Shown here: positions 15,874 to 23,285 of the stretch, piece after piece | How the letters are laid out: each line of letters starts with the position of its first letter | How positions within the stretch are numbered: position 1 is the first letter of the stretch | From: Pyramidobacter piscolens W5455 | GTDB taxonomy: Bacteria; Synergistota; Synergistia; Synergistales; Dethiosulfovibrionaceae | Direction of reading: 5' to 3' | Assembly (NCBI RefSeq): GCF_000177335.1 | Contig: NZ_ADFP01000093.1 | Location: 1 to 46,354 of the forward strand | Length of the DNA: 46,354 nt | Notes under the pieces: model-generated | What the model was told of the DNA's origin: nothing | Databases searched by the model: none | Seen by the model: only the letters and a program-made list of their open reading frames with translations | Program-made: the position numbers and the translations under genes

Positions 15874-15903
15874 ATTATAACACAGGCAGGCGTTTTTTGA
15901 CAA
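15874..15903 (-). promoter_or_regulatory. Promoter of tRNA-Ser
   Basis: On the minus strand, -35 TTGTCA (15898-15903), an 18-base spacer and a perfect -10 TATAAT (15874-15879), 13 bases before the tRNA 5' end. Confidence 0.75.
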
Positions 15904-15943
15904 GCCGCGGCCGCGGCCTCGACGGAAACGCGCCGCGCAAAAA

Positions 15944-16010
15944 TGGCGGCGGGGAAGAGGATGCGAACTTCCGGTCCCGCAGGCACATCCGTTCCTGTTT
16001 CGCAGGAAGG
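15944..16010 (-). pseudogene. Decayed tRNA-Ser 3' half
   Basis: Minus strand. About 50 bases align to the 3' part of the intact tRNA-Ser just downstream: variable-arm remnant, ACCGGAAGTTCGCATCC (compare ACCGGAGGTTCGAATCC), then CTCTTCCCCGCCGCCA. A hairpin TTCCTG-CGAAA-CAGGAA sits where the anticodon arm would be. No D arm or 5' acceptor exists, the T stem has a mismatch and the T loop is altered, so it cannot fold as a working tRNA. It abuts the end of the deacetylase-like gene. Confidence 0.6.
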
Positions 16011-16012
16011 CG

Positions 16013-16849
16013 CTACTTCGCGGGATAAACGGCGGACCAGTAGTCGTACATTTCGCCGCCGGTGGCAAGCCAAGCCGCTCCGCTCTCCTTGATCTCCGTC
16101 AGCAGCCCGCGCAGCAGCGGCATGCGCCCGGGCGTGCAGGCGGTCTGCGGGTCGAGCTGGAGCACGTAACAGAGGCCGCGCTCGGCGCAGCCGAGGAATT
16201 CTTCGCGGAAGTTGTTGAAGACCTGAGCGGAGTTGGCGATCCGCCCCTGCCCCTTCGGCATGGGCGGGTGGTAGTTGAAGGCGAAGTACGGCAGGTCGTA
16301 AAGGGCCCAGTGGACGGGGATTTCCAGTAGTTTTTCGCCGTTTTCCAGATCGAGCCAGAAGGGGCGGTCGTCGCTGCTGAGGTTGCTGGAATACACGGCG
16401 CCGTTGGCGCGGGCGGCGCGCAGGGTGTCGAGGGTAAACTCGGCGATGGGGGCGCGGTAGCCTCTGGGCTGCGCGCCGACGACGTTTTCGAGGACGGCGG
16501 CGCCTTTTTCCATGTCGGCCGCGGCCCGTTCGGCGGGCAGCAGGCCCCAGTTGAGCAGTTCGCAGCCGCGCAGGGCGATCTCGTGTCCGCGGGACGCGAC
16601 GTCTTTCACTTTTTCGGCGTAGGCCGCGGCGGTCGAGCCGGGCACGAAAAACGTCGCCCTGACCTCCAGCTCGTCGAGCAGATCCAGCAGGCGCGGCAGG
16701 CCGCGGTCCATGCCGTACTGCCCCATGGACAGAGTCTTGGGACGCTCCCCGACGTCGGGATCGACGGCCAGCCAGAAGTTTTCGGCGTCGAGGTTGACGG
16801 TGATCAGAGCGGCGCAGCGGGCGCCGTCCTTCCACTCGATTTCAGACAT
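16013..16849 (-). CDS. Polysaccharide deacetylase-fold protein with lost metal site (probable pseudoenzyme)
   Basis: This 278-residue protein is a paralogue of the upstream neighbour and is alignable along its whole length. The PuuE/HP0310-type landmarks 'ATFFVPG', 'GHEI', 'RGYRAP' and 'EIPVHWALYDLP' remain. The active-site residues do not: the first Asp of 'FDLDGD' is Asn ('VNLDAE'), the His-x3-His zinc pair (HGYTH) reads RGCEL, and the late 'IHP' His is Asp ('LDP'). The frame is intact with no decay, and its start overlaps the upstream stop by 8 bases, so it is expressed. It may be a non-catalytic partner, binding protein or altered enzyme. It is the last gene of the seven-gene operon. Confidence 0.82.
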   Translation of the reverse strand: MSEIEWKDGARCAALITVNLDAENFWLAVDPDVGERPKTLSMGQYGMDRGLPRLLDLLDELEVRATFFVPGSTAAAYAEKVKDVASRGHEIALRGCELLNWGLLPAERAAADMEKGAAVLENVVGAQPRGYRAPIAEFTLDTLRAARANGAVYSSNLSSDDRPFWLDLENGEKLLEIPVHWALYDLPYFAFNYHPPMPKGQGRIANSAQVFNNFREEFLGCAERGLCYVLQLDPQTACTPGRMPLLRGLLTEIKESGAAWLATGGEMYDYWSAVYPAK

Positions 16850-17711
16850 TTTTCAGGACCTCCTCGCGGTCGTAATGCTCGCGGTACCACTGCGCCACCT
16901 CGCCGCCGCGCGCGAACCAGACGTCGCCGCGTTCTTTGATGTGTCCGATCAGCTTTTCGAGGATGCGCAGGCGGCCGGGAGTGCCGGTGACCTGCGGATG
17001 GATCATGCTGACGAAGCACAGGCCGTATTCGTAATAGCCGTCGAACTCGCGCGAGAAATTGTCGTAAACGAGGTCGTAGCCGGAGATGCGGTCCTGGCCG
17101 TCGGGCTCGGCGGGGAAGTAATTGTAAGCGGTGGCGACGTAATCGTCCAGTTCCCAGCGCGTGGGGATTTCGATGAAGTCGGTCTTTTCGCCGTCGATCG
17201 CGGTGTGATAGGGGCGGTCGTTGCCGCGCATCGAGCTGCTGTAGTCGACGCCGCGCTCGTACAGCAGGCGCGGCGTGTCCAGCGACCAGTCGCCGGACGG
17301 GGTGCGAAAGCCGCGGGCGGGCTTGCCGATCAGGTCGCAGAAGATGTTCTGGCATTTTTCTATGATCTCAATCTGCCGCTCGCGGCCGTAGTTGAAGAAC
17401 ATTTCGTGCGTGTAGCCGTGCTGGCCGATCTCGTGCCCTTCGGCGTCGATGCGGCGGATCAGCCCGGGGTTGTCCTCGGCGACCTTGCCGGGCACGAAGA
17501 AGGTGCCGGGGACGCCGTATTTTTTCAGCAGGTCGAGGATGGCGTGAGCGCCGCGGTTGGGGCCGTAAAGCCCTACCGAGCGGGCTTTCAGGAACTTGTC
17601 GCCGCCTTCGTAGTGGGCGTTGCCGTTCTTCCACGTGGTGTCCCCGTCGAGATCGAACGTCAGCATCACGGCGCAGCGGGCGCCGTTTTTCCAATGCAGC
17701 CGGTCTTCCAT
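16842..17711 (-). CDS. Polysaccharide deacetylase family hydrolase (PuuE/HP0310-like)
   Basis: This 289-residue metal-dependent hydrolase keeps the full NodB-fold set: catalytic/metal Asp residues in 'TFDLDGDT' (~18-25), zinc His pair in 'GQHGYTHE' (~107-114), 'RGFRTPSGDWS' and 'IHPQ'. The layout ('GTFFVPGK', 'EIPTRWELDD', 'GTPGRLRILEKLI') matches the HP0310/PuuE subgroup. That subgroup includes allantoinase PuuE and cyclic-imide hydrolases as well as peptidoglycan deacetylases. There is no signal peptide, so it acts in the cytoplasm, which argues against a cell-wall substrate. It follows an amino-acid-type ABC transporter by 24 bases. Opening a cyclic amide brought in by that transporter is the favoured inference. 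Confidence 0.85.
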   Translation of the reverse strand: MEDRLHWKNGARCAVMLTFDLDGDTTWKNGNAHYEGGDKFLKARSVGLYGPNRGAHAILDLLKKYGVPGTFFVPGKVAEDNPGLIRRIDAEGHEIGQHGYTHEMFFNYGRERQIEIIEKCQNIFCDLIGKPARGFRTPSGDWSLDTPRLLYERGVDYSSSMRGNDRPYHTAIDGEKTDFIEIPTRWELDDYVATAYNYFPAEPDGQDRISGYDLVYDNFSREFDGYYEYGLCFVSMIHPQVTGTPGRLRILEKLIGHIKERGDVWFARGGEVAQWYREHYDREEVLKNV

Positions 17712-17735
17712 TTTTCAGTCTCCGTTTCTCTGCGT

Positions 17736-18458
17736 CTAAAGCACTTTTTCCAAAAACTGCCGGGCGCGCGCCGACTTCGGCGACGAGAAGAACTCCGACG
17801 GCGCGGCGTCTTCGGCGATCACGCCCCCGTCGACGAAGCAGACGCGGTCGGAAGCCTCGCGGGCGAAGCCCATCTCGTGGGTGACGATCGCCATGGTGAT
17901 GCCGGTGGAAACCAGGCCGCGGATCACGTCGAGCACTTCCTTGACCATCTCGGGATCGAGCGCCGAGGTCGGTTCGTCGAAAAGCAACGTGCGCGGCTCC
18001 ATGGCCAGGGCGCGGGCGATGGCGACGCGCTGCTGCTGTCCGCCGGAAAGCATGGAAGGATAGGCGCGGGCCTTGTCGGCCAGACCGACGCGATCGAGCA
18101 GCCGCATGGCCTTTTCGACGGCCTGCGCCTCGGGAAGGCCGCGCACTTTCATGGGCGCGTAGATCATGTTCTGGAGCACGTTCTTGTTCCGGAACAGGTT
18201 GAAGTGCTGGAACACCATGCCCACGTTCTCGCGCACTTTCTGGATGTCCACGCCTCTTTGGGTGATGTCCAGCCCGTCGATGACGACCTGCCCCGACGTG
18301 GGCGTCTCGAGCAGGTTGATGCAGCGCAGCAGCGTCGACTTGCCCGAGCCGGAGGGGCCGATGACGGACACCACTTCGCCGTCGTCGATCTTCAGGTTGA
18401 CGCCCCGAAGCACCTCGAGGGAGCCGAATTGTTTTTTCAGATCCTTAATTTCGATCAC
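17736..18458 (-). CDS. Polar amino acid ABC transporter ATP-binding protein (GlnQ type)
   Basis: This 240-residue ATPase has Walker [10 protein letters not shown]-loop 'VFQHFNLF', signature LSGGQQQR, Walker B 'TLLFDEP' with the D-loop Ser-Ala-Leu-Asp, and the switch His in THEMGFA. That whole set is diagnostic of the GlnQ/HisP/ArtP class. The start overlaps the permease stop by 14 bases. It energises the adjacent permease with the double binding protein as receptor. Confidence 0.95.
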   Translation of the reverse strand: MIEIKDLKKQFGSLEVLRGVNLKIDDGEVVSVIGPSGSGKSTLLRCINLLETPTSGQVVIDGLDITQRGVDIQKVRENVGMVFQHFNLFRNKNVLQNMIYAPMKVRGLPEAQAVEKAMRLLDRVGLADKARAYPSMLSGGQQQRVAIARALAMEPRTLLFDEPTSALDPEMVKEVLDVIRGLVSTGITMAIVTHEMGFAREASDRVCFVDGGVIAEDAAPSEFFSSPKSARARQFLEKVL

Positions 18459-19215
18459 TTTTGTGCAGCCTCCTCTCCAGGCGCGAGGCGACGGCCGTGA
18501 AGATCATCACGAGCACGTAGTACATGCCGGCGACGACGATGAACGGCTCGAAAGCCAGATAGGTGGAGTTCATGGCGGTCTGGGCGGCGCGCATCATGTC
18601 GAGCATGCCGATGGTGGCGACGATGGAGGTGTCCTTGAGCAGGGCGATGAGCTCGTTGACCAGCGACGGCAGCACGGTGCGCAGCGCCTGAGGGATGACG
18701 ATGTCGAACATCATGGCGCGGTAGGGCACGCCCAGGGCCATGGCGGCCTCGCGCTGGCCGACGTCGATGGACTGGATGCCGCCGCGCAGGATCTCGGACA
18801 CGTAGGCGGCGGAGTTGAGCCCGAAGGTCAGCACCACGGCGTTGAAGGCCGGGATCTGATAATCGAAGAGCTGGGGCGTGGCAAAATAGACGAGGAACAG
18901 TTGCACCATCAGCGGCGTGCCGCGGAACACCGAGGTGTAGGCCGTGGCGAACCACGACAGCGGCCCAAGGCGCGAGACTTTGAGCAGCGCCAGCACAGTG
19001 CCGCAGATCGAGCCCATGATCACGGACATGAAGGTCACCTCGAGCGAATTGATCATGCCGTTGTAAAAGACTTTGTAATAGGGCCAGATGCGTTCGAAAT
19101 GCAGCGCGAACCGGCGCGCCGGGGCTGGCGCGGCCCAGGCCAGCCCCGCCAGAGCCAGCACGGCCGCGAGGGCCAGCAGCGGCGCTCTTTTGCGGCCAAA
19201 AAGCGATTTTCTCAT
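18445..19215 (-). CDS. Polar amino acid ABC transporter permease (HisM/GlnP type)
   Basis: This 256-residue membrane protein has an N-terminal hydrophobic segment (~12-32) that precedes a HisM-type domain of about five segments. It includes '[13 protein letters not shown]' and the EAA-loop motif '[26 protein letters not shown]', which docks the ATPase. The frame is open far upstream, but the ATG at 19215 with AGGAAGGAAG ahead is the right start. A single permease gene implies a homodimer. The operon encodes one permease, one ATPase and one double-domain receptor. Confidence 0.93.
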   Translation of the reverse strand: MRKSLFGRKRAPLLALAAVLALAGLAWAAPAPARRFALHFERIWPYYKVFYNGMINSLEVTFMSVIMGSICGTVLALLKVSRLGPLSWFATAYTSVFRGTPLMVQLFLVYFATPQLFDYQIPAFNAVVLTFGLNSAAYVSEILRGGIQSIDVGQREAAMALGVPYRAMMFDIVIPQALRTVLPSLVNELIALLKDTSIVATIGMLDMMRAAQTAMNSTYLAFEPFIVVAGMYYVLVMIFTAVASRLERRLHKSDRN

Positions 19216-19280
19216 ATTTCTTCCTTCCTGCGGCGTTTCGCAAAGCCGCCGCGGCGACGCGCGGCGCGCCCGCCACACAG

Positions 19281-19321
19281 GGCCGAAGGGATCTCCGCGC
19301 GCGGCGGCGAGTCCTTCGGCC
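19281..19321. other. Intercistronic stem-loop between binding-protein and permease genes
   Basis: GGCCGAAGG (19281-19289) pairs with CCTTCGGCC (19313-19321), with a GC-rich interior. On the plus strand it is followed by CTCTTTTTT, but no plus-strand gene ends here. For the minus-strand operon it may protect the binding-protein mRNA and lower permease expression. Confidence 0.5.
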
Positions 19322-19340
19322 GCTCTTTTTTGGGAAAAAG

Positions 19341-20858
19341 TTACTTGACGAACTCCTCGCCCATCCACTTGACGATCAGCTCGTTCATCCGCCCGCTGGC
19401 GAACATCTTCCCGATCTGTTCGTTGAACAGGGGGATCAGCCCGGAACCTTTCCGGAAGGCGATGGAATACGCTCCGGAAACGTAATGCGCGCTTTCGAGG
19501 TCTTCGTTGGGGATGACGTGATACACGTAGCCCCCGTTCTGCTCGCACTTCGTCTTGGCCTGCGAGGCGTCCATGACGGCGCCGTCGACGCGCCCGTTCA
19601 GCAGTTCCTGAGTGACCATGGTGCTGTTGTCGAGCAGCGTGGGAATTGAGCCGGAAGCCTCGACCACCTTGGCGTACTCGGTGCCGAACACGGTGGCGAT
19701 CTTTTTGCCCTTCATCTCCGCCATGTTTTTCAGCGGCGCGGCGGCCGGCGAGACGATGGCGGTCTTGCAGAAATAATAGGGAACGGAGAAATCGACGCTC
19801 TTGCGGCGCTCTTCCGTGTCCGACAGGCCGGAGATGACGAAGTCGGCGCGGCCGCTGTGCAGCTCGCCGATCAGGCCGGAGAAGTTCATGTCCTTGATCT
19901 CGTAGGTAAAGCCGAGCGCCGCGGCGATGGCGTCGAGCACGTCGATGTCGAAACCGGTGATGACGCTCTCGCCTGTGTCGTTCACCTGAGCGAACTCGAA
20001 CGGCGCGAAGGTGGCGTTGATCGCCAGCTTGTAATGCTCGCCCTGAAGCGGCTTGGCCGCCGCGTCGCCGTAGGGCCATGGGCCTATCCACTTCTCGTAA
20101 ATGGCCTTCATCGTGCCGTCGGCCTGCATCTTCTCGATCTGCCCGGTGAACAGCGGTTCCAGTTTCGAGCCCTTGGGGAACACGGCGGCAAAACAGTCGG
20201 AGACGTTGCCGCCCTGCACCTTGTCGAGTTCGTCCTGCGGCAGCACGAAGTATTCGAGCCCGGGATGCTGCTTGACGCGGATGGAAGCGGAAGCGGCGTC
20301 CTGCACCACGCCGTCGGCGCGGCCGGCCAGGAGCTCCTGCATGCTGTACGTGCTGCTGTCCATCGCGGCGACGACGGCCCCGGCCGCTTCGGCGAAGTCG
20401 GCGTACTGCGTGCCGAAGGAAGCGGCGATCCGCTTGCCCTTTAGGTCCGCCACGGTCTTGATGTTGGCTCCCTTGTGCTGGATGATCGAAGTCTGGCAAT
20501 AATAGTAGGGCACGGAAAAGTCGACCGTCTTCCTGCGCTCTTCGGTGGGCGACATGCCGGAAACGACGAAGTCGACGCGATGACTGGCCAGCTCGCCCAT
20601 CAGCCCCTTGAAGTTGGTGTGCACCAGCTCGTAGGTAAAGCCGAGCTCCGCGGCGATCGCGTCCACCATGTCGATGTCGTAGCCGACGATGCGGGCGTTG
20701 CCCTGCTCGTCGAGCCGCTCGAACTCGAAAGGCGGGAACGTGGGGCTGACCGCCATCTTCAGCTTTTGCCCTTCGAGCGGCTTGGCCGCCAAGGCCGACG
20801 CGGCGCACAGCATGGCCGCCGCAACGCCGGCGGCAAATTTTTTGACGCTGAATTTCAT
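19341..20858 (-). CDS. Fused tandem solute-binding protein (two SBP_bac_3 domains)
   Basis: This 505-residue receptor has a signal peptide (1-24) and two complete family 3 amino-acid-binding domains in a row (~30-268 and ~275-505). Each has its own FxPFEF, 'GxDIDxxDAIAAxLGFTYE', 'STYSMQELL'/'STMVTQELL' and 'TEERRKxVDFSVPYY' motif; the last holds the Arg/Asp region that grips the ligand alpha-carboxylate and amino groups. Normal receptors have one domain of ~250 residues. Signal peptidase I-like processing (Ala-Leu-Ala-Ala) is predicted and no lipobox Cys is seen. The repeats share much sequence but differ in ligand-side residues, so they may bind different or differently charged amino-acid-like ligands. 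Confidence 0.92.
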   Translation of the reverse strand: MKFSVKKFAAGVAAAMLCAASALAAKPLEGQKLKMAVSPTFPPFEFERLDEQGNARIVGYDIDMVDAIAAELGFTYELVHTNFKGLMGELASHRVDFVVSGMSPTEERRKTVDFSVPYYYCQTSIIQHKGANIKTVADLKGKRIAASFGTQYADFAEAAGAVVAAMDSSTYSMQELLAGRADGVVQDAASASIRVKQHPGLEYFVLPQDELDKVQGGNVSDCFAAVFPKGSKLEPLFTGQIEKMQADGTMKAIYEKWIGPWPYGDAAAKPLQGEHYKLAINATFAPFEFAQVNDTGESVITGFDIDVLDAIAAALGFTYEIKDMNFSGLIGELHSGRADFVISGLSDTEERRKSVDFSVPYYFCKTAIVSPAAAPLKNMAEMKGKKIATVFGTEYAKVVEASGSIPTLLDNSTMVTQELLNGRVDGAVMDASQAKTKCEQNGGYVYHVIPNEDLESAHYVSGAYSIAFRKGSGLIPLFNEQIGKMFASGRMNELIVKWMGEEFVK

Positions 20859-20886
20859 GTTTTTCGTTCCTCCTTCGATACATAGT

Positions 20887-21621
20887 TCAATTTTCGACGG
20901 TTCCCGCGCCCCAGAAGCGCCGCGCCGCCGGTGGATCGGGCCAGCTCCGCTTGCTGTGGCTCAGCCCCTGAACGACCAAAGATTCGGCCGTGGCGATCAG
21001 CGCGGCGGCGGGATCGATCACCGGCACGCCGAGCCGTTCCGTCAGTTCCGCGCCCATGCCGGCGAAACCGAGACAGCCGAGGATCACGGCGTCGGCACCG
21101 TCCTCTTCGACGCACCGCCGTCCGCACGCTTCGAGAATTTCAATGATTTCGCTCCGTTCCCGCGAGGCGCCCGGCGGCAGTTCGACGCCGCGCACGCTCG
21201 CGATCCTGGCGGGATCGGCGCCCAGCGCGCGGAGAAAGTTTTTTTTCTGCGGGATGCGCCGCGCCGACGTGGTCAGCACCGAAAAGCCGAGGGCCAGCTG
21301 GCTGGCCAGCAGCACCGCGGCCTGCGCGCCGCCGACGACGGGGACGTGAAGAAGTTCCCGGCAGGCGTCGAAGCCGGGATCGCTGAAACAGTACAGGCAC
21401 ACCGCGTCGGCGCCGTCCGCCTGCGCCCGCAGCGCCATCTCCGCGATCTCCGGCGCGTCCAGCGCCGCGTCGAGGCACGAATCGACGCAGAGGTTGTTCT
21501 TGCGCGGGCAGATCATGACGATCTCCGTATCGGGGCGGGCGAAGGGGCGCAGCCGCTCGACCCTCAGCTTCAGCCCCGCCGCGTCGAGGCCGCTGTCGGG
21601 ATTGACGACGCAGATCTTCAT
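20887..21621 (-). CDS. Asp/Glu/hydantoin racemase family protein
   Basis: This 244-residue protein has the two-cysteine racemase fold: 'AVCLYCFSDPGFDACREL' (first catalytic Cys in CFSDPG) and 'AVILGCLGFAGM' (second catalytic Cys). 'NPDSG' at the N terminus and 'VPVIDPAAA' at the C terminus are also typical of hydantoin/allantoin racemases (HyuE, HpxA) more than of MurI. Its ATG overlaps the argH-type stop as ATGA, and the binding-protein gene follows after 28 bases. It probably inverts a chiral centre next to a carbonyl in the imported compound. The exact substrate is unknown. Confidence 0.85.
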   Translation of the reverse strand: MKICVVNPDSGLDAAGLKLRVERLRPFARPDTEIVMICPRKNNLCVDSCLDAALDAPEIAEMALRAQADGADAVCLYCFSDPGFDACRELLHVPVVGGAQAAVLLASQLALGFSVLTTSARRIPQKKNFLRALGADPARIASVRGVELPPGASRERSEIIEILEACGRRCVEEDGADAVILGCLGFAGMGAELTERLGVPVIDPAAALIATAESLVVQGLSHSKRSWPDPPAARRFWGAGTVEN

Positions 21622-22940
21622 AGCATCAGGCTCTTGACGCCCAGCTTGATCGTGTTTTCGTAATCCAGCTGGCCGTACACGTCCGCGCCGATCGCGGGGC
21701 TGAGTTTTTGCAGCTCCTCCAGCGGCAGGTCCTCGATCGCGCAGCCTTTTTTCTCGCACAGCAGCACCGCCGCGCCGACGATGGCATGCGCGTCGCGGAA
21801 GGGCACGCCGCGTTTGACAAGGTAGTCGGCCAGCTCGGTGGCGTTGAGAAAACCGTCGTGAAGCGCTTTTTTCATCGCCTCGGGGTGGACTGTCATCGTG
21901 GCGACGAGGCCGCTCATGATCTCGAGGCACATCAGCGTGTCGTCCAGCGCCGGCAGAAAGGCCCGCTTGTCGAGCTGCATGTCCTTGTTGTAGGCCAGCG
22001 GCAGCCCCTTCATCTCCGTCAGCATCGCCATCAGCGAGCCGTAGACCAGCCCCGCGCTGCCGCGGATCAGTTCGGCGCTGTCGGGGTTCTTCTTCTGGGG
22101 CATGATGCTGCTGCCCGTGGAATAGGCGTCGCTGAGCGTGACGAAATGGAATTCCTGCGAACACCAGAGGATGATCGATTCGCTCAGGCGGCTGAGATGC
22201 ATGAGAATTATCGCAAAGACGCCGAGCAGCTCGCAGAAATAGTCGCGGTCGCTGACGCCGTCGAGAAAATTGTCGCAGGGCTTTTGGAACCCCAGCGCCG
22301 CGGCGGTCATGCCGCGGTCGATGGGATGCGTGGTCCCCGCCAGCGCGCCGCAGCCCAGCGGGCAGTCCTCCATCATGATCTCCACGGCGTTGCGCAGGCG
22401 TTTGCGGTCGCGCTGGAACATGCGCTCGAAGGCCATCAGCGTATGTTTGAAGGTGACGGCCTGCGCGCGCTGCAGGTGCGTGTAGCCGGGCATCAGCCAT
22501 GGATTGGCGTCGGCCGTGGCTTTGAGCGCGCCGCACAGTTTGTCCAGTTTTTCCTCCACCCGCGCGGCGGCGTTCTTGGCGAAGAGCTTCGAATCCACGG
22601 CCACCTGGTCGTTGCGGCTGCGCGCCGTGTGGAGCTTTTTGCCCGCCTCGCCGATGCGCTCCGTCAGGTTCAGCTCCACAAAGCTGTGAATGTCCTCGTA
22701 GCCCTCGTCGCCGATCGCGAGCGCGCCGCTTTCGATGTCGCGCAAGATCTCTTTCAGCCCTTTCCGGATCGCCTCGGCGTCTTCCTTCGTGATGATCCCG
22801 CAGGCGCCGAGCATGGCCGCGTGCGCGAGGCTGCCTTCGATGTCCTCCTTCCAGTAACGCTTGCCCAGCGGCAGCGAATTGTCGAAGGCCTTCATCAGTT
22901 CGTCTTCGGCGCCTTGAAAGCGTCCTCCCCATAAATTCAT
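21618..22940 (-). CDS. argH: Argininosuccinate lyase (or ArgH-type lyase)
   Basis: This 440-residue member of the fumarase/aspartase superfamily cleaves a C-N bond to release fumarate. It retains 'HTARSRNDQ' (Gly to Ala change in HTGRSRNDQ), 'YTHLQRAQ' with the catalytic His, the mobile loop 'GSSIMPQKKNPD' with catalytic Ser, and 'AYNKDMQ', all substrate contacts in ArgH structures. Small departures are 'NFLDGVSDRD' for the usual NSLD and 'MQLDK' for MQEDK. It is the first gene of the seven-gene operon, and no other arg gene is near. An ARG-box-like dyad precedes it. True ArgH is most likely; a related succinyl-adduct lyase serving the transporter operon is the alternative. Confidence 0.82.
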   Translation of the reverse strand: MNLWGGRFQGAEDELMKAFDNSLPLGKRYWKEDIEGSLAHAAMLGACGIITKEDAEAIRKGLKEILRDIESGALAIGDEGYEDIHSFVELNLTERIGEAGKKLHTARSRNDQVAVDSKLFAKNAAARVEEKLDKLCGALKATADANPWLMPGYTHLQRAQAVTFKHTLMAFERMFQRDRKRLRNAVEIMMEDCPLGCGALAGTTHPIDRGMTAAALGFQKPCDNFLDGVSDRDYFCELLGVFAIILMHLSRLSESIILWCSQEFHFVTLSDAYSTGSSIMPQKKNPDSAELIRGSAGLVYGSLMAMLTEMKGLPLAYNKDMQLDKRAFLPALDDTLMCLEIMSGLVATMTVHPEAMKKALHDGFLNATELADYLVKRGVPFRDAHAIVGAAVLLCEKKGCAIEDLPLEELQKLSPAIGADVYGQLDYENTIKLGVKSLML

Positions 22941-22964
22941 ATTTTTTCACCTCAATACGATGCA

Positions 22965-22982
22965 TGAATAAACTATTATTCA
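22965..22982. promoter_or_regulatory. ARG-box-like dyad upstream of argH
   Basis: TGAATAA-ACTA-TTATTCA is a perfect 7-bp dyad spanning 18 bases between the promoter and the argH start. Length and TGAAT/ATTCA arms recall ArgR/AhrC operators, although the arms are spaced differently from the consensus TGAAT-N4-ATTCA core. Confidence 0.4.
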
Positions 22983-23004
22983 GCAGTAAATAAAAACTGA
23001 AGCG

Positions 23005-23033
23005 ATATTAGCATTGCCTTTGAGCGCTGTCAA
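23005..23033 (-). promoter_or_regulatory. Promoter of the argH-racemase-transporter-hydrolase operon
   Basis: On the minus strand a perfect -35 TTGACA (23028-23033), a 17-base spacer and -10 TAATAT (23005-23010), about 65 bases before the argH ATG. It is one of the best promoters in the window. Confidence 0.8.
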
Positions 23034-23184
23034 GATAAATTTTTATAAGGCCAATCCAAAATGAAAAAACCAAAGTTTCACAAACGAAAAAAATTCTTCA
23101 AAGAAACGCTTTTTGCGCCGCCGTGGCTCCGCTCCGCCCGTTGTGGCATAATAACGGTACGGCATGACGTCTTTTTCAACGAAG

Positions 23185-23220
23185 GAGCCGCGTTTCATCA
23201 AACTCGATGAAACGCGGCTC
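23185..23220. other. Perfect 15-bp inverted repeat
   Basis: GAGCCGCGTTTCATC and GATGAAACGCGGCTC with a six-base loop, directly beyond the cysteine desulfidase terminator. It may be a second terminator stage or an RNA structure. Confidence 0.55.
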
Positions 23221-23225
23221 AACAA

Positions 23226-23272
23226 AAAAGCCGACCTTGCACCGTTTTTTGCACGGTTCAAGGTCGGCTTTT
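23226..23272 (-). terminator. Terminator of the cysteine desulfidase gene
   Basis: AAAAGCCGACCTTG.ACCGT pairs with ACGGT.CAAGGTCGGCTTTT (19 pairs, one mismatch). On the minus strand the stem is followed by TTTTTTGTT. It begins 14 bases after the stop. Confidence 0.88.
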
Positions 23273-23285
23273 ATGACCATCATTT

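Larger units (their letters stand above)
22941..23184. other. Intergenic region upstream of argH
   Basis: Holds the argH-operon promoter and a dyad, listed separately. The AT-rich stretch 23040-23160 shows nothing I can name; a 72-codon minus-strand ORF at 23043-23261 overlaps two hairpins and is not accepted. Confidence 0.5.

Noticed and set aside
18445-20883. 812-codon minus-strand ORF joining binding-protein and permease regions
   Set aside because: Its N-terminal part is an out-of-frame reading of the double binding protein gene. Only the last 256 codons, from ATG 19215, are the permease.
20887-22965. 692-codon minus-strand ORF joining argH and racemase regions
   Set aside because: The first part is argH read out of frame; the racemase starts at ATG 21621.
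23043-23261. 72-codon minus-strand ORF
   Set aside because: It runs through two hairpins and the argH promoter, and has no SD sequence or recognisable product.
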